Assembly (NCBI GenBank): GCA_028383925.1
Contig: JAOEWO010000001.1
Coordinates: 163,629-227,628 of the forward strand
Direction of reading: 5' to 3'
Length of the DNA: 64,000 nucleotides
Origin: Winogradskyella sp.
GTDB lineage: Bacteria > Bacteroidota > Bacteroidia > Flavobacteriales > Flavobacteriaceae
Part shown: one piece after another, positions 1-7,117 of the stretch
How the letters are laid out: the number at the start of each line of letters is the position of its first letter
How positions within the stretch are numbered: the stretch's first letter is position 1
Made by a program: the position numbers and the translations under genes
Notes under the pieces: generated by a model
The model's database searches: none
What the model was told of the DNA's origin: nothing
What the model saw: the letters and a program-made list of their open reading frames with translations, nothing else

Positions 1-1253
1 ACCAACTGTAGCTTGCTGAGACCGTAATCATCACTTACTTGTCCGTAAAAATAAAGACTTTGCTGATCTACAGAATCCTTTTGCACTTTAATATTAAGTT
101 CTGGATAGACATCTCTAACCACATTAATAGTATAGGCTAAATTCTCGTAATCTTTAAGTGCATTGTTACTTGTTGAAATACTATAATTGTAGTTTTTATA
201 CAAACGTTTTGAAGCTTCAAAATTGCCTTCTTTCTCTGCCGAAAAGGCTAATGTGTCTTCAGCGTAAATACGAACATCTGTTGTAGATTTGGTTGTAGCT
301 TTCCACGTTACTTTTGTTCCCTCAGGTATTACAGCAGAGCCTGTGCTCTTTAAAACTTCATCTTGCTTATTGGTATGCGCAGGATAATCTAAAAGTATTT
401 GAAAATTTACCAAGTTTGGCGTATTAACCACCTCTAAAGTATAAGGCTTAGACACTACTTTATTTGCTAAAAGCGAAAACTCTATAGCTTTTTTTGGTAA
501 AGTAAATGTATATTGAAATTCACCTGGTGCAACTTGTTGTAAAAAATAAGATTGACCGTTAAACTTAATTTGAGCATTTTCTGGCACAACAGCACCTACT
601 GTTGAAATTTGCAACTTAAAATCTTTATTTTCAATAGCTTGTAACGATTCATTTAAAACAAAAAACTGAAATGGCGCTGGTGGCTCATAAGCTGTTTGAT
701 AATTTACAACACGCTCATAACTGGTACTAAACCAATTTATTTTTCCTGTAATTAATGAAAGTAATAAGATCGCTATTGGTATTGCTGCATATTTTAAATA
801 CTTGGTGTTAGACTTAAAATTTATGGCAGATTTAAACGCAATAGGCTGCAACTCTTGAGATTTTTGCTCTATACTCGCCACTAATAAATCGGATTGTTTT
901 GGGTTTTGGTTAAGCTGAAGTACATTTAAAAGCTTATCGTTAACCTCAGGAAAATGATTGCCAATAAGTTTTGAAGCTGTTTCGAGATTAATACCTTGGC
1001 GTAATTTAAATAAATGCGCCAACGGAATGGCAATAAACTTAATAAACAAGCCTGTTTCTACGGCAATGAAAGTCCAAAACAGAATTGTTCGTGCTGTGGG
1101 GTTTAACCAAAGTACATATTCTATAAAAAGGGTAACTATAAAATACAATAAGCCAATGGCAAAGAATAAAATGGTGCCTTTTACGAGTTCATTAGTATAA
1201 TACCTTTTAATAAACTGCTCTAACTTGTGCTTTATGGTTTCAAAATTACTCAT
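1..1253 (-). CDS. DUF4175 family membrane protein (N-terminal part, runs off window)
   Basis: The reading frame starts with ATG at 1251-1253 and stays open to the left edge, giving about 417 residues with no stop. It begins MSNFETIKHKLEQF, followed by two hydrophobic segments at about residues 25-50 and 58-80, and a third near residue 155-170. After that comes a long soluble stretch with beta-rich, Ig-like character (for example ATTKSTTDVRIYAEDTLAF). This N-terminal layout matches the large DUF4175 proteins of Flavobacteriia, which usually exceed 1,000 residues, so most of the gene lies outside the window. The function is unknown; the family is membrane-anchored with a large extracytoplasmic part. 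It is divergent from alkB, with a 201-bp shared upstream region. The family call is fairly sure; the function is not. Confidence 0.75.
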   Translation of the reverse strand, partial: MSNFETIKHKLEQFIKRYYTNELVKGTILFFAIGLLYFIVTLFIEYVLWLNPTARTILFWTFIAVETGLFIKFIAIPLAHLFKLRQGINLETASKLIGNHFPEVNDKLLNVLQLNQNPKQSDLLVASIEQKSQELQPIAFKSAINFKSNTKYLKYAAIPIAILLLSLITGKINWFSTSYERVVNYQTAYEPPAPFQFFVLNESLQAIENKDFKLQISTVGAVVPENAQIKFNGQSYFLQQVAPGEFQYTFTLPKKAIEFSLLANKVVSKPYTLEVVNTPNLVNFQILLDYPAHTNKQDEVLKSTGSAVIPEGTKVTWKATTKSTTDVRIYAEDTLAFSAEKEGNFEASKRLYKNYNYSISTSNNALKDYENLAYTINVVRDVYPELNIKVQKDSVDQQSLYFYGQVSDDYGLSKLQL

Positions 1254-1454
1254 GCTTATTTTTAGTCTGTCACTAAGAGTTTAGTAGAGAATAATTGTAA
1301 ATATTAGCTAATTAGTATCTCGACTATGCGCGTTGTGAAAGTGTTGAATGTATTTAACTTACTAAACTACGATTTTATTTTAACTGCTAATTCCTTAAAT
1401 TTGGTAAGATTCTGTTAATTTAGAGTTTTTAAGTATTAAAACGAACAAATCTAT

Positions 1455-2498
1455 ATGAAAGACCTTAAATATTTGGCTGCGTTTTCTATTCCTTTAACTG
1501 CTTATATTGGTTTATTCTTAAAAGGCTATTGGGTTTGGGCCACACCTATTTTTGCTTTTGTATGTATACCAATCTTAGAACTAATCTTTACGGTTGATAC
1601 TATTAATTTAAAACCAGACGAAGCCGACAGCAAATTAAAACAACGCCTTTTTGACTGGCTATTATATCTAAACCTACCTCTGGTTTTTGGATTGGTTATC
1701 TATAGCCTAATTACCATTTCTAAAACCCCTTTAGAAACATACGAATTTATTGGACTCATAGTTTCTGTTGGTGTTGTGCTTGCTGTAAATGGTATTAATG
1801 TTGCGCACGAGCTTGGCCATAGACAAACCACTAACGAACGCTTTATTGGTAAAGCTTTACTTCTACCCTCTTTTTACATGCACTTTTATATTGAACATAA
1901 TTTTGGTCACCATTTGCATGCAGCAACACCAGAAGATCCTGCAACGGCTCGTTATAATCAAAGTGTGTATGCGTTTTGGTTTACCTCAACGTTTAGGCAA
2001 TATTTTTGTGCGTGGAAGATTCAGAATAAATTATTAAAAAACACAAACACATCTTTTTTTTCGGTTAAAAACGATATGCTTTGGTATGTATTATTTCAAA
2101 TAAGCTATTTGCTAATTATCGCAATTTTATTTGGAAGAGATGGCTTTTTATTTACGCTATTTGCAGGTTTGGTTGGTATTGTACTGCTCGAAACTGTAAA
2201 CTATATTGAGCATTATGGTTTATTACGTTTACAAACAAAATCTGGACGATACGAGCGCGTACAAGAAATGCACTCTTGGAACTCTAACCACGTTATTGGC
2301 AGAATTATATTATACGAATTAACCAGACATAGCGATCACCACTTTAAATCTTCTAAAAAATATCAGGTTTTAGATTGCCATGAGCAAAGTCCGCAAATGC
2401 CCTATGGCTATCCAACCTCTATGGTTTTAGCTATGATTCCGCCGCTTTGGTTTAGTATAATGAATAAACGCGTGCCTAAGACTATGATTATTAATTAG
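1455..2498 (+). CDS. alkB: Alkane 1-monooxygenase (AlkB type)
   Basis: A 347-residue integral-membrane di-iron hydroxylase that would oxidise medium-chain n-alkanes at the terminal carbon, taking electrons from rubredoxin. The histidine boxes are visible in order: HELGH (about 118-122), EHNFGHH (about 147-153) followed by the AlkB-specific run ATPEDPATARYNQS, NYIEHYGL, then LTRHSDHH near residue 290. Several hydrophobic segments precede the boxes. Length is typical for Flavobacteriia AlkB, slightly shorter than Pseudomonas AlkB. No rubredoxin or rubredoxin reductase gene is adjacent, so electron partners must lie elsewhere. A TTTG at 1400-1403 lies upstream, but no well-spaced -7 box follows it. 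The substrate range cannot be read from sequence. The family call is confident. Confidence 0.92.
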   Translation: MKDLKYLAAFSIPLTAYIGLFLKGYWVWATPIFAFVCIPILELIFTVDTINLKPDEADSKLKQRLFDWLLYLNLPLVFGLVIYSLITISKTPLETYEFIGLIVSVGVVLAVNGINVAHELGHRQTTNERFIGKALLLPSFYMHFYIEHNFGHHLHAATPEDPATARYNQSVYAFWFTSTFRQYFCAWKIQNKLLKNTNTSFFSVKNDMLWYVLFQISYLLIIAILFGRDGFLFTLFAGLVGIVLLETVNYIEHYGLLRLQTKSGRYERVQEMHSWNSNHVIGRIILYELTRHSDHHFKSSKKYQVLDCHEQSPQMPYGYPTSMVLAMIPPLWFSIMNKRVPKTMIIN

Positions 2499-2577
2499 AA
2501 CATAGACACTAAGCCACATTGCTTTTAGATTGTACAGTAATTTAATATATGTTTTACATTATTTTTAAAACATCTTC

Positions 2578-2614
2578 TACCATTAAACCAAAAACCGTCT
2601 ATGGTTTAATGGTA
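2578..2614. repeat. 13-bp perfect inverted repeat between alkB and gltX
   Basis: Arms 2578-2590 (TACCATTAAACCA) and 2602-2614 are exact reverse complements around an 11-nt loop. There is no T-run on either side, so it is not a standard intrinsic terminator. It could be an alkB transcript-end hairpin or a protein-binding site upstream of the gltX promoter, whose -33 box starts 43 bp later. Confidence 0.5.
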
Positions 2615-2656
2615 TATACGCTCTAATTCCTCTTCAATTTTCTCTGTTTTATTTTC

Positions 2657-2687
2657 TTTGTTCTAAAACCTTATAAAAGTATCTTTG
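2657..2687 (+). promoter_or_regulatory. gltX promoter, perfect Bacteroidota consensus
   Basis: TTTG at 2657-2660, exactly 19 bp, then TATCTTTG at 2680-2687. This equals the known Bacteroidota housekeeping consensus TTTG-N19-TANNTTTG. Transcription should begin near 2692-2695, which leaves a leader of about 45 nt before the ATG at 2739. It also argues against the in-frame TTG at 2724 as the start. Confidence 0.8.
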
Positions 2688-2738
2688 CGCTAGATTCTGA
2701 AATAAATTCTGAATTACAAATTATTGCTACAACAAGTT

Positions 2739-4253
2739 ATGTCTAAAAACGTACGAGTGCGCTTTGCACCTAGTCCAACAGGACCTTTACATATTGGTGG
2801 TGTAAGAACTGCTTTATTCAATTATTTATTTGCTAAAAAACATGGTGGTGTTTTTGTGCTTCGTATAGAAGATACAGACCAAAATCGCTATGTAGCAGGT
2901 GCAGAAGACTACATTGTAAACGCTCTAAATTGGTGTAATATTCCTTTTGACGAAGGGCCAGGAAAAAATGAAAAATTTGGACCTTACAGACAAAGTGAGC
3001 GTAAACATTTATACAAGCAATATGCCGATCAACTAATTGCAGATGGAAACGCATACTACGCTTTTGATACATCTGAGCAATTAGATGCAGAAAGAAAAAG
3101 CCACGAAGCAGAAGGCAAAACTTTTATTTACAACTGGCACAACAGAAAAAAAGGACGTTTAATTAACTCTTTAGTTTTAACTGAAAATGAGACCAATGCT
3201 AAAATAGATGCTGGTGAAAATTATGTCGTTCGTTTTAAATCACCGCAAGACCAAATACTGCATTTAAAAGACATTATTCGTGGCAACATTACAATTGATA
3301 CCAATGTTTTAGATGATAAAATATTATTTAAAAGTGACGGTATGCCAACCTATCATTTAGCAAATATTGTAGACGACCATTTAATGGAAATCTCACACGT
3401 TATACGTGGTGAAGAATGGTTACCATCTTTAGCTTTGCATCAATTATTATATGATGCTTTTGGTTGGGATGCACCAGAATTTGCACATTTACCTTTAATA
3501 TTAAAACCTACAGGAAAAGGGAAGTTAAGTAAGCGTGATGGAGACAAAATGGGCTTTCCTGTTTTTCCATTAGAATATACAGCACCAGACGGCACCGTTT
3601 CTAAAGGCTACAAAGAAGAGGGTTATTTTGCTGAAGCGGTTGTTAATTTCTTATCGTTTTTAGGATGGAATCCTGGTACAGAGCAAGAAATATTTAGTTT
3701 AGAGCAATTAATTTCAGATTTTGACTTAGCACGAGTAAACAAAGCAGGTGCGCGTTTTGACCCTGATAAAACAAAGTGGTTTAATCACCATTACATGCAG
3801 CAGCAATTAGACTTAAATTTAGCAGAACAGTTTAAAACTACTCAGCTAGAACTTAAAGACGTTGATGTTAATTATATTGCACTCGTGATTGGTTTAATTA
3901 AAGAACGTGCCACTTTTGTAAGTGATTTTTGGGAATTGAGTCACTTCTTCTTCACAGCACCAAACTCATTTGACGAAAAAGCTTCTAAAAAAGCATTAAA
4001 AGAAGGTACCACAGAAGTCTTAACCAAAGTTATTGAGCTTATAAATACAACAGACAACTTTACTGTAGAGCAACTTCAAACCAATATTAAAGGTTGGATA
4101 ACAGCTAACAACATAGGGTTTGGAAAAATAATGATGCCTTTACGCTTAGCGCTTGTTGGAGCTTTACAAGGACCAGATGTATTTGATATTATGTTTATGA
4201 TTGGTAAAGTAGAAACTGTAAAGCGTATTGAGGGATTAATACATACGCTTTAA
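2739..4253 (+). CDS. gltX: Glutamyl-tRNA synthetase
   Basis: Class I aminoacyl-tRNA synthetase that charges tRNA-Glu with glutamate. I start it at ATG 2739 (MSKNVRVRFAPSPTG) because the family normally begins just before RFAPSPTG; an in-frame TTG five codons upstream is possible but less likely. The HIGH-type motif is PLHIGG near residue 20 and the KMSKS-type motif is KLSKRDG near residue 265. A helical C-terminal anticodon-binding domain follows. Length is 504 residues, normal for bacterial GluRS. The gene has its own strong promoter and converges on a barrel-protein gene; the gltX stop lies 1 bp from the end of the extended frame of that gene (4255). A separate glnS is present in this window. 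Confidence 0.97.
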   Translation: MSKNVRVRFAPSPTGPLHIGGVRTALFNYLFAKKHGGVFVLRIEDTDQNRYVAGAEDYIVNALNWCNIPFDEGPGKNEKFGPYRQSERKHLYKQYADQLIADGNAYYAFDTSEQLDAERKSHEAEGKTFIYNWHNRKKGRLINSLVLTENETNAKIDAGENYVVRFKSPQDQILHLKDIIRGNITIDTNVLDDKILFKSDGMPTYHLANIVDDHLMEISHVIRGEEWLPSLALHQLLYDAFGWDAPEFAHLPLILKPTGKGKLSKRDGDKMGFPVFPLEYTAPDGTVSKGYKEEGYFAEAVVNFLSFLGWNPGTEQEIFSLEQLISDFDLARVNKAGARFDPDKTKWFNHHYMQQQLDLNLAEQFKTTQLELKDVDVNYIALVIGLIKERATFVSDFWELSHFFFTAPNSFDEKASKKALKEGTTEVLTKVIELINTTDNFTVEQLQTNIKGWITANNIGFGKIMMPLRLALVGALQGPDVFDIMFMIGKVETVKRIEGLIHTL

Positions 4254-4254
4254 G

Positions 4255-4383
4255 TTACTCAAAGGCAATTAAAGCAGAAAGCAAAACCATGCTTTGAGTG
4301 CCTTTAAATTTACTTTTTCCTGTGCCAGTATTAAAATCTTGGTCGTTTAGCTTATTAAGAATATTTGTAAAGCCGTGTATATA
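4255..4383 (-). pseudogene. Orphaned C-terminal segment of the barrel protein beyond a premature stop
   Basis: After the TAA at 4384-4386 the same minus-strand frame stays open for 42 more codons to TAA at 4255-4257. The translation starts YIHGFTNILNKLN and ends VLLSALIAFE, an alternating polar/hydrophobic strand with a near-terminal Phe, as expected for the last beta-strand of an outer-membrane barrel. The extended frame would give 231 residues and abut gltX almost exactly, so this looks like the original gene end. Confidence 0.6.
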
Positions 4384-4950
4384 TTACGCTCTAAATTGAA
4401 TAAACTTAAAACCAAGAGTTGCGCCTACAACAGCATTAAAGTTAATCTGAGAAATATCTTCTAAGTCTTTTGCTAAAATAGTTTTAGAATCTGTTGTCGT
4501 CACAAAGAGGTTCTCTTCATCAAAAGACTGCATCTCTAATTTACTATTAAACTGTGCCACAGGGCCAAAGTCTAATGTTAATATATTTGGAAGGACCTTA
4601 AAATGAAACAACAATACCAATTGTGCTTCGAGTACATTGTACTCTACTTGAGTGCTTCTAATGTTTCCATTATCAAACTGAAGGCCTTCAACATTAAGGA
4701 CGTTATCAGACAATTGCATACCATAACTGATATTATACCATTTATAGGGTAAATCACCAGTATTTGAAGCACTAATAGACCAACCTTCACCTTTTATGGT
4801 GTTAAAGTTGTCTGTAAGAATATCAAATTGGGTTAATCCGCCGCCAATGGCGAATCCGTTTGTTAATCTAGTACGCCCACCTTGGGCATAATTTGGGGTA
4901 AAAATAGTCGTGCACAGTGCTGCTAAAAGAAGCTGTTTTAGGTTAATCAT
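4384..4950 (-). CDS. Porin-family outer-membrane beta-barrel protein, probably truncated by an in-frame TAA
   Basis: The open frame encodes 188 residues: signal peptide MINLKQLLLAALCTTIFTPNYAQG, then alternating beta-strand patterns (for example YNISYGMQLSDNVLNVEGLQ and AQLVLLFHFKVLPNILTLDFGP) typical of the small PorT-like outer-membrane proteins of Flavobacteriia. It stops at LGFKFIQFRA, mid-barrel, but the same frame continues with barrel-like sequence to 4255. A single substitution (for instance CAA to TAA) would explain the stop. The product as encoded lacks its final strands, which normally carry the assembly signal, so it may be non-functional. A sequencing error is the alternative. 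The broad fold call is reasonably safe; no specific function can be given. Confidence 0.65.
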   Translation of the reverse strand: MINLKQLLLAALCTTIFTPNYAQGGRTRLTNGFAIGGGLTQFDILTDNFNTIKGEGWSISASNTGDLPYKWYNISYGMQLSDNVLNVEGLQFDNGNIRSTQVEYNVLEAQLVLLFHFKVLPNILTLDFGPVAQFNSKLEMQSFDEENLFVTTTDSKTILAKDLEDISQINFNAVVGATLGFKFIQFRA

Positions 4951-5064
4951 AGGGGGCTGAGGGGCTGATTCTCTGAAAAGTTAACTAAAATTATTTAATA
5001 TTCCTTATTTTTAACTTTTATATTAACAAACCTTAAAAAATAAGCTATTGGTCAATTTATTTTA

Positions 5065-5973
5065 GTGTCAATTATATTTTTTGGATTAATCATTTTAGCA
5101 TCAGCTATTTTTATAGTAAAACAGAAAACTGCGGCCATTATAGAACGTTTTGGTAAATTTCATAGTATTAGACAATCAGGGTTTCAAATGAAGATACCTT
5201 TGGTTGATAAAGTTGCTGGTAAGTTGAGTTTAAAATTTCAACAATTAGATGTTATTATAGAAACAAAAACCTTAGATGACGTATTTGTGCGCTTAAAAGT
5301 GTCTGTACAATACCGCGTTATTAGAGATAAGGTTTATGATGCCTTTTATCAATTAGATTACCCACACGACCAAATTACGTCTTATGTGTTTGATGTTGTA
5401 CGTGCCGAGGTACCAAAAATGAAATTAGACGACGTCTTTGTAAAAAAAGATGATATTGCATTAGCTGTAAAAGCAGAATTGAATGATGCTATGTCTGATT
5501 ATGGTTTTGATATCATTAAAACATTAGTTACAGATATTGATCCTGATGCGCAAGTAAAAGCAGCCATGAACCGAATTAATGCGGCAGACAGAGAGAAAAC
5601 AGCAGCACAGTTTGAAGGAGATGCCGCTCGTATTCTTATTGTTGAAAAATCAAAAGCAGAAGCAGAAAGCAAACGACTACAAAGACAAGGCATTGCAGAT
5701 CAGCGTCGTGAGATTGCACGAGGACTAGAAGAATCTGTTGATGTTTTAAACCGCGTAGGTATTAACTCGCAAGAAGCCTCTGCTCTTATTGTAGTTACAC
5801 AACATTATGATACCTTGCAGGCTATAGGACAAGAAACTAACAGTAATTTAATTTTATTACCAAATTCGCCACAAGCCGGCAGTAATATGCTTAATGACAT
5901 GGTGGCTAGTTTTACAGCAAGTAACCAAATTGGTGAGGCTATGAAAAACTCAAAAAAGAAAAAAGATGATTAA
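5065..5973 (+). CDS. SPFH/band 7 domain protein (stomatin-like)
   Basis: A membrane-anchored scaffold protein of 302 residues. One N-terminal hydrophobic segment (IIFFGLIILASAIFIV) is followed by the band 7 domain with QKTAAIIERFGKFHSIRQSGFQ and KTLDDVFVRLKVSVQYRV. Then comes a charged helical coiled-coil region at about 175-225 (DREKTAAQFEGDAARILIVE). The start is GTG at 5065: an in-frame stop lies at 5041-5043 and no ATG lies between. Such proteins form oligomers that organise membrane microdomains; no NfeD partner or protease is adjacent. The downstream small exported gene overlaps by 8 bp, suggesting co-transcription. The family is certain; the cellular role is not. Confidence 0.9.
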   Translation: MSIIFFGLIILASAIFIVKQKTAAIIERFGKFHSIRQSGFQMKIPLVDKVAGKLSLKFQQLDVIIETKTLDDVFVRLKVSVQYRVIRDKVYDAFYQLDYPHDQITSYVFDVVRAEVPKMKLDDVFVKKDDIALAVKAELNDAMSDYGFDIIKTLVTDIDPDAQVKAAMNRINAADREKTAAQFEGDAARILIVEKSKAEAESKRLQRQGIADQRREIARGLEESVDVLNRVGINSQEASALIVVTQHYDTLQAIGQETNSNLILLPNSPQAGSNMLNDMVASFTASNQIGEAMKNSKKKKDD

Positions 5974-6487
5974 ACTCAAAAAAATGTTGCTACTCATTTT
6001 AGTAGCTTGTAGTATTAATGTGTTTTCACAAACAAAAGAAGATGCACTAAGAGATGCTAAACTAACGTCTAAGGCAACTCTAAATATGGATTTTGATACT
6101 GTTTTAAACCATACGCTACCAACAGTGCTAGATTTAATGGGTGGTAAAGATGCTGCAGTAACACTTTTAAAGAGCACTTTTGAAACTATGAAGCTTCAAG
6201 GATTTGTATTTGAAAAAGCAGATATTCTTTGTGTTTCAGAAATTGTGAATGAACAAGGGCAACACCGTTGTGTTATTGAGGGTTTTAACCAAATGAAAAT
6301 GGATAAACAACGTATAAAATCTAAAAGTTATCTTTTGGGTGTTTATAACGAAGTAGATAATTTTTGGTGGTTTATTGAAGCAAAACAATTAAAAAATACT
6401 GCCTTAATAGAGCAAGTTTTACCAGACTTTAAGACAAGTCTTGTAATACCAGATGATGCTGTAGATGTACAGGCAATAGAAGACTAA
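5966..6487 (+). CDS. Exported protein of unknown function
   Basis: 173 residues with a clear signal peptide (MIKLKKMLLLILVACSINVFSQ). The mature part has an NTF2-like feel: helices near DAKLTSKATLNMDFDTVLNHTLP, a LMGGKDAAVTLLKSTFETMK helix, then beta-strands including SKSYLLGVY and NFWWFIEAKQL. I have seen this general pattern in unnamed Flavobacteriia proteins but cannot assign a function. It overlaps the SPFH gene by 8 bp and is closed by a strong terminator just after its stop, so the two form a two-gene transcript. Periplasmic or outer-membrane-associated location is inferred from the signal peptide only. Confidence 0.75.
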   Translation: MIKLKKMLLLILVACSINVFSQTKEDALRDAKLTSKATLNMDFDTVLNHTLPTVLDLMGGKDAAVTLLKSTFETMKLQGFVFEKADILCVSEIVNEQGQHRCVIEGFNQMKMDKQRIKSKSYLLGVYNEVDNFWWFIEAKQLKNTALIEQVLPDFKTSLVIPDDAVDVQAIED

Positions 6488-6488
6488 T

Positions 6489-6529
6489 AAAAAAGACGAT
6501 CTGAAAATTATTTTCAGATCGTCTTTTTT
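6489..6529. terminator. Bidirectional intrinsic terminator
   Basis: Arms 6489-6507 and 6511-6529 are perfect 19-bp reverse complements (core GACGATCTGAAAA) around a 3-nt TTA loop, with A-run and T-run at the two ends. It sits between two convergent genes (stops at 6487 and 6549) and can serve both. Confidence 0.92.
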
Positions 6530-6548
6530 AAATAAACACTTTAATAAC

Positions 6549-7025
6549 CTACACCCAACCACAAATTATGGCACCCATAATGGTTAAGGCAACCGTCCAA
6601 AAACCAGCACCTATTAATATGTGTTTCCAACTCTTTTGCTCAAACATACCGTTTATACCAATAACGGGTAAAACTATAAATAGGCCAGCCAGCAAACCAT
6701 GAAGAGCTCCGTGCTTAAAGGTTCTAAAATTAGTACCATAATCATCAATAAAGGCTTGATATGAGGGTAAAACATCTACGGCCTTTGGGTCACCACCAAT
6801 CATTCCTAAAGCACCAGTTTGATGTATGGTAAAAAACGCTAGCAAAACCGATAGCACAAACGAAACTCCGAAAATGAGCAACATATTGCTGTTTTTTATC
6901 TTTTCTTCAGTTAAACCAGATTCTCGCATCCACACGTTACCAAATAAAACAGGACTATACCACAAAAAACCTAATACTAGTGGTACAATTGCAGCAACTA
7001 AAATTGCATAAACATTAAATTCCAT
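6549..7025 (-). CDS. DUF1761 family membrane protein
   Basis: 158 residues with four hydrophobic segments. The N-terminus (ILVAAIVPLVLGFLWYSPVLFG) carries the FLWYSPxLFG signature of DUF1761. A second segment is at about 47-65, a soluble loop contains a YQAFIDDYG patch, and two more segments end in MGAIICGWV. Function is unknown for the family. It lies downstream of glnS but a terminator separates them, so it is probably expressed alone. Its end is served by the shared terminator at 6489-6529. Confidence 0.85.
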   Translation of the reverse strand: MEFNVYAILVAAIVPLVLGFLWYSPVLFGNVWMRESGLTEEKIKNSNMLLIFGVSFVLSVLLAFFTIHQTGALGMIGGDPKAVDVLPSYQAFIDDYGTNFRTFKHGALHGLLAGLFIVLPVIGINGMFEQKSWKHILIGAGFWTVALTIMGAIICGWV

Positions 7026-7063
7026 AATGATGATTTTATAAGTTAGTATGATTTAAAAGTACA

Positions 7064-7098
7064 AAAAAACCTCTAAGGTGTTGACCTAGAGGTTTTTT
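7064..7098 (-). terminator. glnS terminator
   Basis: On the minus strand a hairpin with stem CCTCTA/TAGAGG plus GGT/ACC and one bulged base ends in a T-run (the A-run at 7064-7069 on the plus strand). It lies 19 bp downstream of the glnS stop and before the DUF1761 gene. Confidence 0.85.
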
Positions 7099-7117
7099 CT
7101 TATAGTAATACTAATTG

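Noticed and set aside
1789-2037. Short frame inside alkB, and other antisense or shifted frames inside clear genes
   Set aside because: Shadows of well-supported coding sequence; no start context or recognisable motifs.
2724-2738. TTG at 2724 as gltX start
   Set aside because: The family start and the spacing from the consensus promoter favour ATG 2739.
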